Positions 34,723-45,700 of a stretch of DNA of 64,000 bases are shown here, piece by piece. Below the pieces are notes generated by a model that worked only from the letters and a program-made list of their open reading frames with translations, did no database searches and had not been told where the DNA came from. The DNA is from Acanthamoeba sp. SK_2022b (taxonomy: Eukaryota; Discosea; Longamoebia; Acanthamoebidae), in assembly GCA_027943245.1 (NCBI GenBank), contig JANDJZ010000137.1:35845-99844 (forward strand), written 5' to 3'. A program made the translations under genes and the position numbers. Positions within the stretch are counted from its first letter, which is position 1; the number at the start of each line of letters is the position of its first letter.

Positions 34723-37602
34723 TTACCGCTGACGACGGCGACGATGATGAGGTGCCCAAGGCCCGCTGGTCTCTAGGCCGCCCGACGAGGAGGGCGCCTT
34801 CTTGCCGAAGTCGGGGAGCCACGACTCCCGCGCCTGCGCTGGCTGCTGCCCATCGCCTCTCGGCCCGCTGCCGGCGTAGACAAGGCCGCCCCCGACGCCG
34901 TCCTTGAGCAGCCATGCGAAGTCGCCGGTGCCCACTGGCGGCGAGGGTATCGGCGCCGCGAAGTTGGAGAGCAGCTCACCCAGGTCGTAGGATCGGTCGC
35001 CCAGCTTGCGCTTGCCCGTGGCGCTGATCCCCGGCGCACCCCGCACGGTGGCGAGGTCCTTGTTTAGCGCGTCCCCGTTGGCTGTCGCAGCCAACGCGCC
35101 CGACTGGTGCTGCTGCTGTTGGCCGGCCGGAGACATGCGCGCGGTGGGCGAGAAGGAGGCGCGCAGCGTGGCCAGCGGCAGTGGGGAGCTTGTGGAGTAG
35201 GCAGACCACCACTTGGGCAAGCCCGGCAGCCACGTCATGGGCGCTTCAGCCAAGGCCGGCGCCTCCTCAATTCCATCGATGACTGTCACGCTCCATCGCA
35301 TCTGTCCACCCACACGCCCACGTCACCGAGACGAGTACAGCAGAGTTGAGTAAGTTATAGCGGCGTGGGAGGGGGGAATGACCCTAATGGAGCAGGGGCG
35401 TGTCGCGTACCACTCCGTTATCCGAGAAGAAGAGCTGAATGTGTGTGGAAAGCCTGATCATCTTTCCGTCCTTGGGCATGCACAGTGGCGAGAGCGGAAC
35501 GATGTCGCTGATCAGCGAGTTGGGCCTCCTGGAAAACAAGAAGGCGGTGGTGCCGTGACACGTTGGCCAAAGGAATGCATGTCAATGGTCCCTAAACTAC
35601 CGACGGTGGCGTGGAGGGGCTGGAAGCCAAACCTGTTGTAGAGAATAGGGAGGAACTGCTTCTTCATCTTCTCATCGGGCACTATGATCTTGGACAGCGG
35701 ACAGCCGAGCAGCTCGTGCTGTGGAGGAAGACGGATATGAGAAGCCACGAATCAGGTGCCGTTGCAAGAGCCGTTCAGGGACAGCAGCAGTACCAGGGAA
35801 TAGTTGATGAGCTGGCAGAAGGGGGGATTGGCGGCGATGACCATGGGAGGGTTGCTCTCCTCGCCCACTGTCGCATCCATCGTTCGCACGGCCAAAAACG
35901 GTTTGCTGCCACACCCCACGCCAAGTCAGACCCGCAATTATGAAATGAATACTATTATTATTATTAATAATAATAATAATGATAACATTTACCAACAAAA
36001 AGTGCGCGGGGCGGATGGCTGAGCCGTACTTGAGGTCGGTCAAGACAAACGGGACGTCGTTGGACGCTAGGTTGTAGGAAGACAGGAAGGGGAAGCTGGA
36101 GAGGATCTCGGTGCGAGAGGTGGCGAGCGAAGGCGGTATCAGAGCAATGGCAGATGGCGTCGATGAGGCAGGAGGCGAGGAGCAAGTCGTAGAGGTCGTG
36201 GAGGAAGAGGAGGAGGAGGAAGAAGAGCAAGAGGATGAAGGAGCATAAGAGGTGTTGGCGGGAGATGATGTGGCACACGGAGAGCGAGGCGAGGAGTGGA
36301 TGGGCGGCTGTTTGGGGGAGCTCTGCTTGGACGCGGGCTGGGCGCTGGGCGTGCCCGAGGAGAGCGCAGATAGCCGGTCCTCGAGTTCTCGCCTCTCCTT
36401 GTCCATGCGATGCTGCGACTCCTGCAGCTGGCCGATGTCGTTCTTGAGCTTCTTGACGGTCCTTCGGAACTCGTCCTTCATGCTGGTGTTGGCCTGCTTC
36501 AGCTCCTTTACCTCCTCGACGAGGAAGGAGAGGAGGGACTCGAGGTAGGGGTTCGCGGTCTTGCCGGAGTCGGGCTTGATCGACACGTCGGCGTCCTTGG
36601 CTCGCAGAGCCGGCTTCCCGCTTTCGGCGGGCGTGGCCAGCGGTACCCGGAGCGGCGGCGGGAAGTTGGGAATGAACGGTCGGCCCGCCGCGGCCGGCAG
36701 CGGAGTCCGCGACTGCGCGCCAGAGCCAACGGAGGGCGACGATGACGGCGACGCCGCCGCGGCTGACGACGAAGACGCCGAAGCGGAGAGCGAGGTGGAA
36801 GAGGAAGCGGGGATGGAAGAGGAGAATGTGCTGTTGAACGGCGGCAGGGGGAACTTGGGCACCGGCAGGGCGTCGGAGGAGGGAAGCGGCGGTAGAGAGA
36901 TGGGCACCTTGACGAGCGGGGTGAACGCCGAGGCGAGGTTGGGGAAGCGAGGCGTTTGTCGCAGCGGCCGCAGCGTTGGCTGTGCTGGGGGCTGCGCGCT
37001 CTGTGTGGATTGCTGTTGACTGGCGGGCTCCTGCTTTGCCGCTGTGGCTGATGTCGCTGGAGCAGCGCCAGCCGTCGAGGCCGAGGCGGTCCCGGGCGCG
37101 CTGTCGGCAGCCGCTCCCGAAGGCGACGTTTCTGTATGGCACGCGCCAGTTGGGAAAGGGATGAACGGTCACCACCACCACCACCACCACCAAGTTGCAG
37201 GCGACCGAGAGGACGCGTACCATCCAGTCGGGCCTTCTTGATACTAATGGTGGCGAGTCCGTTCTCGAGCGTCTTTGACTTGCCGCCCTTGGGGCGCCCC
37301 GGCCGCTTGCGCTCTATATCGACGCAATCCTCATCTTTGCCCAAAGTTGTACAGCGTCGGCAAGGGCGTTGTCTGTTGTGATTGATGAGAGGCGGCTGTG
37401 AGAGAATCACCACCGAAACCGCATCCCTACTTCCATCCTCGCTGACTGTCTTTGTGGCCACATGACCACACAAAGCCGGGGTGGCCATCGATTGACGAGA
37501 TGAACCGAATTGGGGTAGAAGAATTGGCAGGATGATTTCGTACCCATCACAAGCCGTATGGGCGATACGACACGGCCCACACGCGCCACGGGACTTGTTC
37601 AT
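34723..37602 (-). CDS. Zn2Cys6-PAS transcription factor, family copy C
   Basis: 735 residues. Exons: 37602-37544, 37372-37221, 37131-36030, 35905-35794, 35718-35633, 35528-35411, 35301-34723. Zinc cluster CGPCRIAHTAC / PCRRCTTLGKDEDC, then KRPGRPKGGK. A long Pro/Ser-rich segment is followed by a strong coiled coil (LVEEVKELKQANTSMKDEF ... RMDKERRELEDRLSAL, about residues 245-305). FPFLSSYNLASNDVPFVLTD leads into the PAS-like domain (MVIAANPPFCQLINYSL, HELLGCPLSKIIVPDEKMKK, PKDGKMIRLSTHIQLFFS, MRWSVTVIDG). The basic-rich last residues (HHRRRRQR) may reflect a late frame uncertainty in low-complexity DNA. Its start lies 778 bases from copy D, in divergent orientation. Confidence 0.82.
37171..37192. 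repeat. (CAC)7 trinucleotide run in an intron
   Basis: Perfect CAC/GTG repeat inside intron 2 of family copy C, about 40 bases upstream of the acceptor on the coding (minus) strand. Confidence 0.9.
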
Positions 37603-38380
37603 TTAGATGTATTGTTGTATTGCAATGTGGCCCACACGAGTAGAGGTCGCGATCGACAGTTGTGCGTGCGGTTGAGAACACAACGCCGCCAGCCAACACA
37701 CGAGGAAACCTTCCGTGCAGCTTCTCGCTGATTGGCGGAGGGAAATAGGCAAACCAGGATTTTAGTCTGCTTTTCCCATGTATGTCCGGTTTGCTGCCGA
37801 TCCATCAAGCGATGCAAAGAATGGGCCCGCTGAGTTGTCGCTTTGGTCACTCTTTGTGTGCGCAATTACGCGGCTGTCCTCCGATCACCAAAGGCGACTG
37901 GCCGGTGGGCGAACAGGACAAGAATGACGACGGCAAGAACAAGAGCACGTCCTAGCGCCATCTGAGGTGACGAGCCCGTGCCGGTTCTGCTGTGAGCAAC
38001 AGCCCAACTTCCTGGCATTTTTTCCTCCCCCCAAACCTGCCCACTGGCTTGGCGGAGAATTCATTGAGCGGAGGGTTTCCGCTCTTGTCGACGTTTTCCG
38101 GACGTTTTGCAGTTGGGTTCGTACGATTCTCTCGCGATTACATCTGACCGTCCGCCAACCGCATTATTCCGCCCCTTGCAGCTGAAGCAGAACCGCACCA
38201 CCTGTCCCCCACTTCTTTCCAGCTCCAACGCAAGACTCCAAACACGCACCCTCGAAGAAGAACTAGGACAGACGGTGTAGGCGCGAATACGAAAAGAAGG
38301 GATATTGTGTGGGCAGACAGAAAATAGAAAGTGAAGAAGGATTGTGACGAAAAACGGGAGAGAAAACAGGAACCACATCT
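37603..38380. other. Divergent promoter region, family copies C (-) and D (+)
   Basis: 778 bases between two head-to-head paralogues, so a candidate shared control region. No gene recognised. I did not find an obvious CGG-type zinc-cluster palindrome by eye. Confidence 0.55.
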
Positions 38381-39698
38381 ATGCAGACGGAACTGCCTCC
38401 AGCAGGAGATGGGCCTGGAGCATCTGGCGGCCCTACGCGTCCGTACAAGAGACCTGCGTGCAACTCGTGCCGGGTTGCTCACGTAGCATGCGAGAAGTAC
38501 TTCCTTTCTTTTCTTCCGAATTCAATTTGGATTTGGAGTGGGCTCATTTTTACAATGTCGCAAAATTTGTTGACGCTCTTTCCTCTTGTAGTGCTAGGCC
38601 TTGCCACAGATGCAACCTTCTGGGAAAAGGAGAGATGTGTCAAGATGCGAATGTGAAGAAAAGGGGGCGGCCTCGAAAAAGCGCTGCACCGGGCACCCCC
38701 AAGGGCTCCAAAACAGACGAAGACCCTTCTCCCTGTTCCAAACGTGCCCGTAGTACCGGTAAAACAACCCATCCACCGCCCCTCCCTCCGTCCTTTTATT
38801 CTAGGCCAACCACTGCGGGGCGGAGAGTTTTTGAGCCAAACCCGGTTGTGTGTGCCTTATCTGGGCACACCAAATGTTATGTTTCTCTTAAGAGTTTCTG
38901 AGAGAACTCTTGCTTCACCACATTGGTCGCTCGGTTGCAGCGGTTCACTGGCTGACTAGTCTCTCTCCATCGCTTGCTCTTGCAGGATCAGAACCGAAGC
39001 ATCCGCTGCCGGCGGTGCTGCCTCGACCGAGTGCGTCAACCACATCAACTACAACCACTGCCGCCTCGTCGAGCGATTCGGTGGTCGGACACCACTCGCC
39101 GCCGCCGAGCGCCGCATCCGCTCCCCCACCGGAGCTCCCCCGTCTTCCGCCTCCCTCCTCTCTTCTCCGGCTCGGGCAGCAGCCCGAGTTCCCCTCATCC
39201 CTCTCCTCCACCGCTCTCCCTCCCCTCCCTCCCCTCTCTGCCGCTCCCGCTGCTCCCTTCCTCTATCCCTCCTTCATCATCTCTCTTTTCCAAAACGCAG
39301 CCGGTATCACCCCGCTCGGCACATCAACTTCGCCACCACAGCCGCAGCAGGTGCAGCAGGCCGTGGCCGCATCTCTGCCTCGAACCACCACCACCACTAC
39401 TGCCGCCGTCGCCCCACCGCCAACACCGACGCAAGCGACTCAATCGTCCTCTGCGGCGACTGCCACCCCGTCGACGACTTCATCCACACCCTCGGCCGCG
39501 GCAGCGGCAGCGCACCCCAACGGAGGCTTCACGGAGGCCAATCTGATGCACATCCTAGACTCGATCAAGGAGATCCGAGAAACGAACGAACTGCTTAGGA
39601 AGGAGATGAGCGAGATCAAGAGCGAAAACGCCCTCCTGAAGAAGGAGAAGGAGGAGCTTCGGGCCAAGCTGCAGGAGCACTTGGCTCTAAAGCACTGA
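38381..39698 (+). CDS. Zn2Cys6 transcription factor lacking the PAS domain, family copy D
   Basis: 331 residues. Exons: 38381-38496, 38592-38758, 38986-39698. Zinc cluster CNSCRVAHVAC / PCHRCNLLGKGEMC, then KKRGRPRK, with introns 1 and 2 at the same positions and phases as in its paralogues. The body is Pro/Ser/Thr/Ala-rich. It ends in a strong Glu/Lys coiled coil (DSIKEIRETNELLRKEMSEI, then about 35 more residues) and stops where the others continue to the FPFL hinge and PAS-like domain. No PAS-like sequence is found in the 293 bases before copy E. It could act as a dimer partner or competitor of the full-length copies. Confidence 0.8.
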
Positions 39699-39991
39699 CG
39701 CCGGTGGTCCCGCGTGCACGCGCATAACTACACGTTCAACAAATGCTCCAATTTTGTGTTGAGCTTGGTCATGCTCGTGGGTGAGTTCGTAACTCAGACG
39801 TGGGAACGCGTGTTGCTGCCTCTTTTTCGCGTGGTGGCTGGTTAATAACTCTGCTGCCCTCATCACAACGTTCAGAAGTTGCTTGTGAAAAGAGGCCCGA
39901 GAAAGCCTCGCGGAAGCAAGCACGTGTGATACTACCCGACACCCGAGGGGAGACAGACGTAAGACAGAAAGGAAGGGTAACAGAGGGGCAG

Positions 39992-42392
39992 ATGGCGGGG
40001 GTAAGTGGAGTGGAATCGATGGTAATGGCGTTGGCCGGCGAATTCTCGCCACCCGCCCAAGCATGTTCTGCCTGCCGCGAGGCTCACACCGCCTGCAGCA
40101 AGTACGCCTACCACGAGCAGTTAGATTTGCTTTCTACCATGGCTGGCACTAAATAATTTGCCAAATCCTCGACAGAGAAAGGCCGTGCAAGCGATGCGCG
40201 TTAATGGGAAAGGCCTGCCAGGATCCTGAGAAGAAGAAACGGGGACGGCCAAAGAAGACCGAGCAGAGGCAGCAGCACCAAAGAGAGCCACACCCACCCA
40301 GCAAGAAGGCGCGAGCCACCGGTGCGCGTACCTCATTCATAAGAAGTTCTTCAGCTGTATCTACTTCCACCAACTCGTGTGCATGTGTGACGCCACACAG
40401 ACCTGCCGCCTCTGGTTCCCACAGCTACTGGTGGCGGCAGCGGCTCGCTTCCTCTTCCAACGCCCTTGCCCACCCAAGTGTTCCCACGCCTCTTCGCCAA
40501 TGGCAGCCGACTGCACGCCGGCCGCGACCACGGCGGCGGCGGGGAGCACACGTCGCGATACGTAAAGCCGGCGATCAACGGGCAATTCGTCGGCGATGGC
40601 CTCGACGGCCTGGCTCCGCCCGACTTTGCCAGCGAGGCCAGGCAACACCAGCAGCCGGCGCCACAACCGACGCAGGCTGACGAGGGACTCTCCGGGCGCC
40701 TGCTCTGCCTGCTCGGCGAGCACATGCGGGATCTGAAGAAGGAGGTGCGCGAGACGCAGCGGCGGCAGGACAGCATCGAAGACCTGCTGCGCGACCTCAG
40801 GTCCAAGATCGACACCGTCCCATCGCTGGTCGCCGCGGCGGTCACCGCCGCCACCAACGCTCCGTGCTCCGACTCGTCGACATCGCCCGCCTCAGGCGAC
40901 CCCGCGGACGTGGCCTCCTGCTCGTCACCGCTCTCCCTGTCAATACCGCTCATCAATACCGGCACGGCCACGAACAACGCGGGCCCCTCGCGGCATGCCG
41001 GCTACTGCATGGGCCAGCCCGCGTCGTTGACCCTGCTGCACGGCTTCTCAGTGCCGCCGCCACGACAGCAGATCGCCGGACTCTTCCCCTTCCTCGACGA
41101 GTACAATCTGGGCCTCTCCGACCGACCCTTTGTCTGCGACAACCCGGGGTGCGCCTTGCGCCAACGTGATCGTTGGTCGGCTGTTTGCTGTTTGTTGACT
41201 GGCTCTCGCGATTGTGTTGTGCTGCATTGTGGTGTTGCTCATCATGGGGGCGTGTTGCTGTACAGTAAGCCAATAGTTATTCTCCGTATGATGTCCCCTA
41301 ACGTGCCGGGCGAAGAAGGCGCGGCGCCTCTCATCATCTACGTCAACGACCCCTTCTGTTCGCTCATAGGCTACACCAGGGTAATGTCCCCCCCCCGCAC
41401 TGCACCTCATCCCCCTCTCATTCGCCCACTCACGCAAGTTACGCGGATTACAGAACGAGCTGGTGGGCTCGCTCATCTCCAAGCTTGCCATGCCGGACTA
41501 CGCCTTCAAAGACGAAACAGCGAAGCGCTTTCTCTCACCGTACCGCCATCCAACCACATGCAGTCTCGCCTTCTTCGCCGCGTGGCCCAACTAACTTTTG
41601 GGGCCGGCCTTTGTTTTCTTTGGCTTCTGCGGTGAGAGCAGGCCCGGCACTCTGATAGGAGACATCTTCGCGCTGCCGATGCTGGTGGTGAAGAGGAGCG
41701 GCATCCCGGCGCGCGCGCGCAACCGCTACCAGTTCTTCTACAATGCAAAGCGTCGGCAGCGATGGCTCTTCTCGGTCACTGACGGCATGGACGAGGGCGA
41801 CATAACCCTCAACCCCACCAGCGTCGTCCAGCCCGTCGTCCAGCCCGTCGTCCAGCCCGCGGTCTGGTATCGCTCGAGTACGTCGTCCTGTTCTTCACTC
41901 TCCGTCCCTCTACCGAGAGTGTGTAGGAGAGGAGGCGGGCTCACGCGCGCATGTGTATATGCAGCCCTCATGTTGGAACAGCCGGCGAGGGAGCTCGAAC
42001 AGCAGACGACAGGCTTCTCCGGCGCTCCCGCCCAAAGCCGTTCAGAGCCCACGGCCTACGACACCCAACCGCCCCAATACCACCAGCAAGGCAGCAACTA
42101 CACGCCAGCAGACATGGCCGCCTGTGGCTTGGCTGGCGACGGGCACGGAAATGACGGCTATCTCTACCCTGTAGGCGACCACTACCAGCAGCGCGCCCAC
42201 GGTGACAATCCAGTGAAACAGCAGCAGCAGCAGCAGCAGACCACGCCCGGCGATGGCCCTTCGGAGCTCTCCTCGCGGGCGCATGAGTTTGACGAAAGCA
42301 TCAGCGACCTGCTGGCCAGCATGGGCGGCCGCTCTCCCTCCTCGTCCTTACCAGCCTCGCCCTACTCGTCCTACTATTGGCCTTCGTCTTGA
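39992..42392 (+). CDS. Zn2Cys6-PAS transcription factor, family copy E
   Basis: 614 residues. Exons: 39992-40101, 40176-40321, 40425-41148, 41266-41380, 41454-41539, 41642-41877, 41965-42392. Zinc cluster CSACREAHTAC / PCKRCALMGKAC (last spacing six, not eight), then KKKRGRPKK. Helix EHMRDLKKEVRETQRRQDSI (about residues 160-190), hinge FPFLDEYNLGLSDRPFVCDN, then the PAS-like domain (LIIYVNDPFCSLIGYT, NELVGSLIS, RYQFFYNAKRRQRWLFSVTD). A VVQP repeat (three copies) and a CAG-encoded Gln run near 42221-42238 sit in the tail. The last intron (41878-41964) could be retained without breaking the frame. A poly(A) signal is at 42630-42635. Confidence 0.8.
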
Positions 42393-42714
42393 GATGAGAT
42401 CTCCTCCTCCCATACGGGGCGAAACGTGTGGTCGTATCCCACGCCTGTACATACATGTAACGACAACGATACGATGGCGTCTTGACACCTGCATTGTTCT
42501 TCCTCACCTTTGAAAGACCACTTCCACTACTTCAAGATGCCCTCGCAAACAAGCGCCAGATGACGAAACCAGTGTGTGCGACGGTGTGTGTCACTCAGAG
42601 GAGAGTCAACGGGTTACTGCAGTGCAGAGAATAAAGGCACCCTAAGAGAACGTATTGCTGCGTTGGGCAGCCCTCCAACGAGAGCGGCCAGTAGCTGGTG
42701 GGCGCGATATGCGT
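42393..42714. other. Convergent 3' ends of family copy E and IDE
   Basis: 322 bases tail to tail. Contains AATAAA at 42630-42635 in the orientation of copy E. No gene recognised. Confidence 0.6.
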
Positions 42715-45700
42715 TCAGGTATTTTCGGGGTAGAGGCTGTGGCTCTTCCTGAACCGGGCATAGTCCACGTCCTTGCCCAAACGCACCACCGACGGATCTG
42801 ACGCCGTAGACTCGTGGGGTCCCTCGGGCACGGGGAACGCCTTGCCGTAGATGTGCACGCTAAGCTTGCTGCTCTCACAAATAAATAAATTAAATAAATT
42901 AATAAAAGAAATTCGGTCTGGTCAGCGGGATGGGGAGCAGCAAGCGGGGAAGATAAGGTGGGCATCGGCACCTTCTCATGCGAGCACCGACGCGAAGCTT
43001 GTCGTCAAAGAAGGCGAGAGTCTTGGCGCGGGTGACATCCTCTTTGAGGATGTTGATGGTGAGTTCGGCGCGGTCGAAGATGTAGGCGTGTGTGGTGATC
43101 TCGTTCCAGAATCTCCGAGTCTCCTGGCCCAGGGTCTTGTCCTTCTCCTCCATCTTGGCGACAACCGCGTTCACGTTGTTGACCCAGTGCTCCTCCGGCA
43201 TCGTTTCAATGAGCGTCTTGAGACCCGGGAAGCTCACAAGTCAGCTTTCACTATAAAATAAAATAAAATAAAATAAAATAAAATGTTGGGTGTACCCTCA
43301 AGTGGACCATGAATTCCTCGATCCGGTCGTCCATGTAGGCGGGGTCCTTGGTCGAAGACTGGATGATGACACGGAAGCCCATCACGCCGTAGACATTCCT
43401 CACTCCGGACCACACGATGTAACCTGTCCGCCGCCGCCACAACAGGTTACCACGATAGCTGTGCTGAGGTAACAAGAGCGTGACGGCGTACCGAGTTGCT
43501 GCTTGGTGCGCAGGGTGTCGAACGCGGGCTCGCGTGCGATCTGAGAGACCAGTTCGAGGTAGGTCGCGCGGTGAAGCTCTTCCAGCCCGATCTTGATCGC
43601 GCAGAAACAACGAGAAGTCAGCGAATGAGCGCGGTGTTTCCGCTTGCGTGCAGCGCTGTACCTGGTAGTACTGATAGATGGCCGAGTTGATGTTGTCCGG
43701 GTTGTACTCTGCCTTCTCGAGCACGTAGGACTTGCCGTCATCCAAGCGCACCACCCTGCGCTCGGGGATGCGCGAGGCCGAGAGCGGCAGCGAGCCCATG
43801 CCCTTCGCCAGGCCCTCTGCCAGCTGGATGGCCTCCCCCTTCGTCACATTACCGGTGATGAGGAACTCCAAATAGACCTCCTTCACGACAAGCGCGCAGA
43901 AGGCTTGCATGTCGTCCCTGGTGAGCTCTGCGTCGCCCCCCTCCACATACTCAGACCACAGTACGGCGCGCACCTGCGATGCAAGACGGAGGGCACGCAC
44001 GCTCGAGGGCAGGGATCTTCTCAGAAAAGTCCCAGTTCTGAGCCAGGAGGAGCCGCTCCAGCTCGTGCCTCGAGTGGTCCCACGGCTGATTCATGAAGAA
44101 GTTGCGGTACTCACGCCCCAACTAGTAACACGCGTCGATGGATCGATGTTGGCCACGTTCTGAAGGCTGGGCACGGATACGACACGGTCATGTGGGTGCG
44201 ATGGCGTACCTTCTCCTTGAAGATGCTGAAACGATCCTGCCTGATCTCCAGGTGCCGCATCTTGTCGATGATCTTCTCCGCGAGAAGCGGCAGCTTTTGG
44301 TTGTAGCCATTCACCCGCAGCTGCATCCATGCGGACAGCACAAGCCGTCAGGAAAAATGGAGTTACGTATAAAGGCCAAACGCCTCGGTACCGTGAATCC
44401 CCTAGTCGTGGACGCCAGCGAGAACTTGAGCCCCGCGAGTGTTGCCAGGTACGAGTACTCGTTGAGCGCGTCCTATATAGCAATTGTCGTTGTGCGGAGG
44501 AACATGTCAGCGTGCTTGCTTGCGCGTTGACCCCACAACAACGCTGTTATCGGGCGTGAAAAGAGGGAGGTAGAAGAGGGGGGGGGTACCTCGAGAAGCT
44601 CGACGAAGAGGTAGCTCATGACCGAGTGCGCTGGGGAATCGTAAGCCACAGGCGACACGACCGCCATCCTACAAGCAATGGGGTGCATGTGTCAGCTCGT
44701 GCGGAGGCGGGAGTCATGAGCGCGTCTATGTGTTGGGAGTCGCACCTGCACTCCATCTTGGGCACGTTGAAGCGGTCGTCCTGCTTGAACCACAACTCCA
44801 TCAAATCATTGCCAATCAACTTGACCGGGACCTTGGGCGCCTGCTTCGTTGGAGGACGCGGGAGTCAGACACGTGTGCGCGTGCGATGGGATAGGAGGCA
44901 ATGGACCTCGGCCTCCCTCGGCTTCAAAGCGAAGTCGGTCGGGATGAACTCGTTCATGGGCGGGAGGTGCAACTCGGGATTGGGCTTCACGCTGGCCCAC
45001 TTTAACGCGGCAACGCGGGAGGAGGTGCGCAGGGGTGAGTCGGGCTCGCACTCTAGCGAGGCATGGCAGAGTAGGGAAGCGCACCCTGGAAAGGAGCTCG
45101 GGATTGAGGGGCTCCCTGGCGAAGTCGGTGCCGTACCAAACCTCCTTCTCGTTCGCCACGGTGGCAAACTCCTTTGAGATAAGATGAATCCTGTTCGGGG
45201 CAGAGCAGCGGGTTAAGATGTGAATGAGCGATGCCTGGCGGCGAGCAGAAACGGTGACGGTGTGATGGGGAGGGTGAGCGAAGTGAGGTCGCACCGCATG
45301 TTCGACGGGTTGAAGAGGTTCAACAGGCTTTCGATGAGCTCGGGGTCGTACTGCTCGAGCAGGTAGGGGCCGGCGATGGCGTGCTCGGGCGGATAGAGCT
45401 GCATTTGCTCGCCCAGCCTACTCACGTAATTGAAGGGTTCCTGAAAGTACACGACCCACGCGAACCAACCGGTCAGCCTCTCACAGCCTTCGCCATTTCC
45501 ATTGGCAGGGCAAGCCAAACAACACGTTGCGCGGAATGGGGAGGCGTACCTCTTTCTCCTTGAAGCGGAAGTCAGTCGAGTCTACTTGCTGGATCTCTCT
45601 GAAGACCCACTCCTGCGTCTTAGACTCTTTCAGCATTTGGATGTACTCAAATAGCAGCTGCACAACTTCCTCGTGGCGACCTTCGCCCCCCCCCCCAACC

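Noticed and set aside
43927..44001. Apparent 4-base tandem duplication (CGTG CGTG) causing a frameshift in IDE
   Set aside because: A 73-base intron (GTGCGT donor at 44000, GCAG acceptor at 43928) restores the frame and gives a gap-free match to the IDE family.
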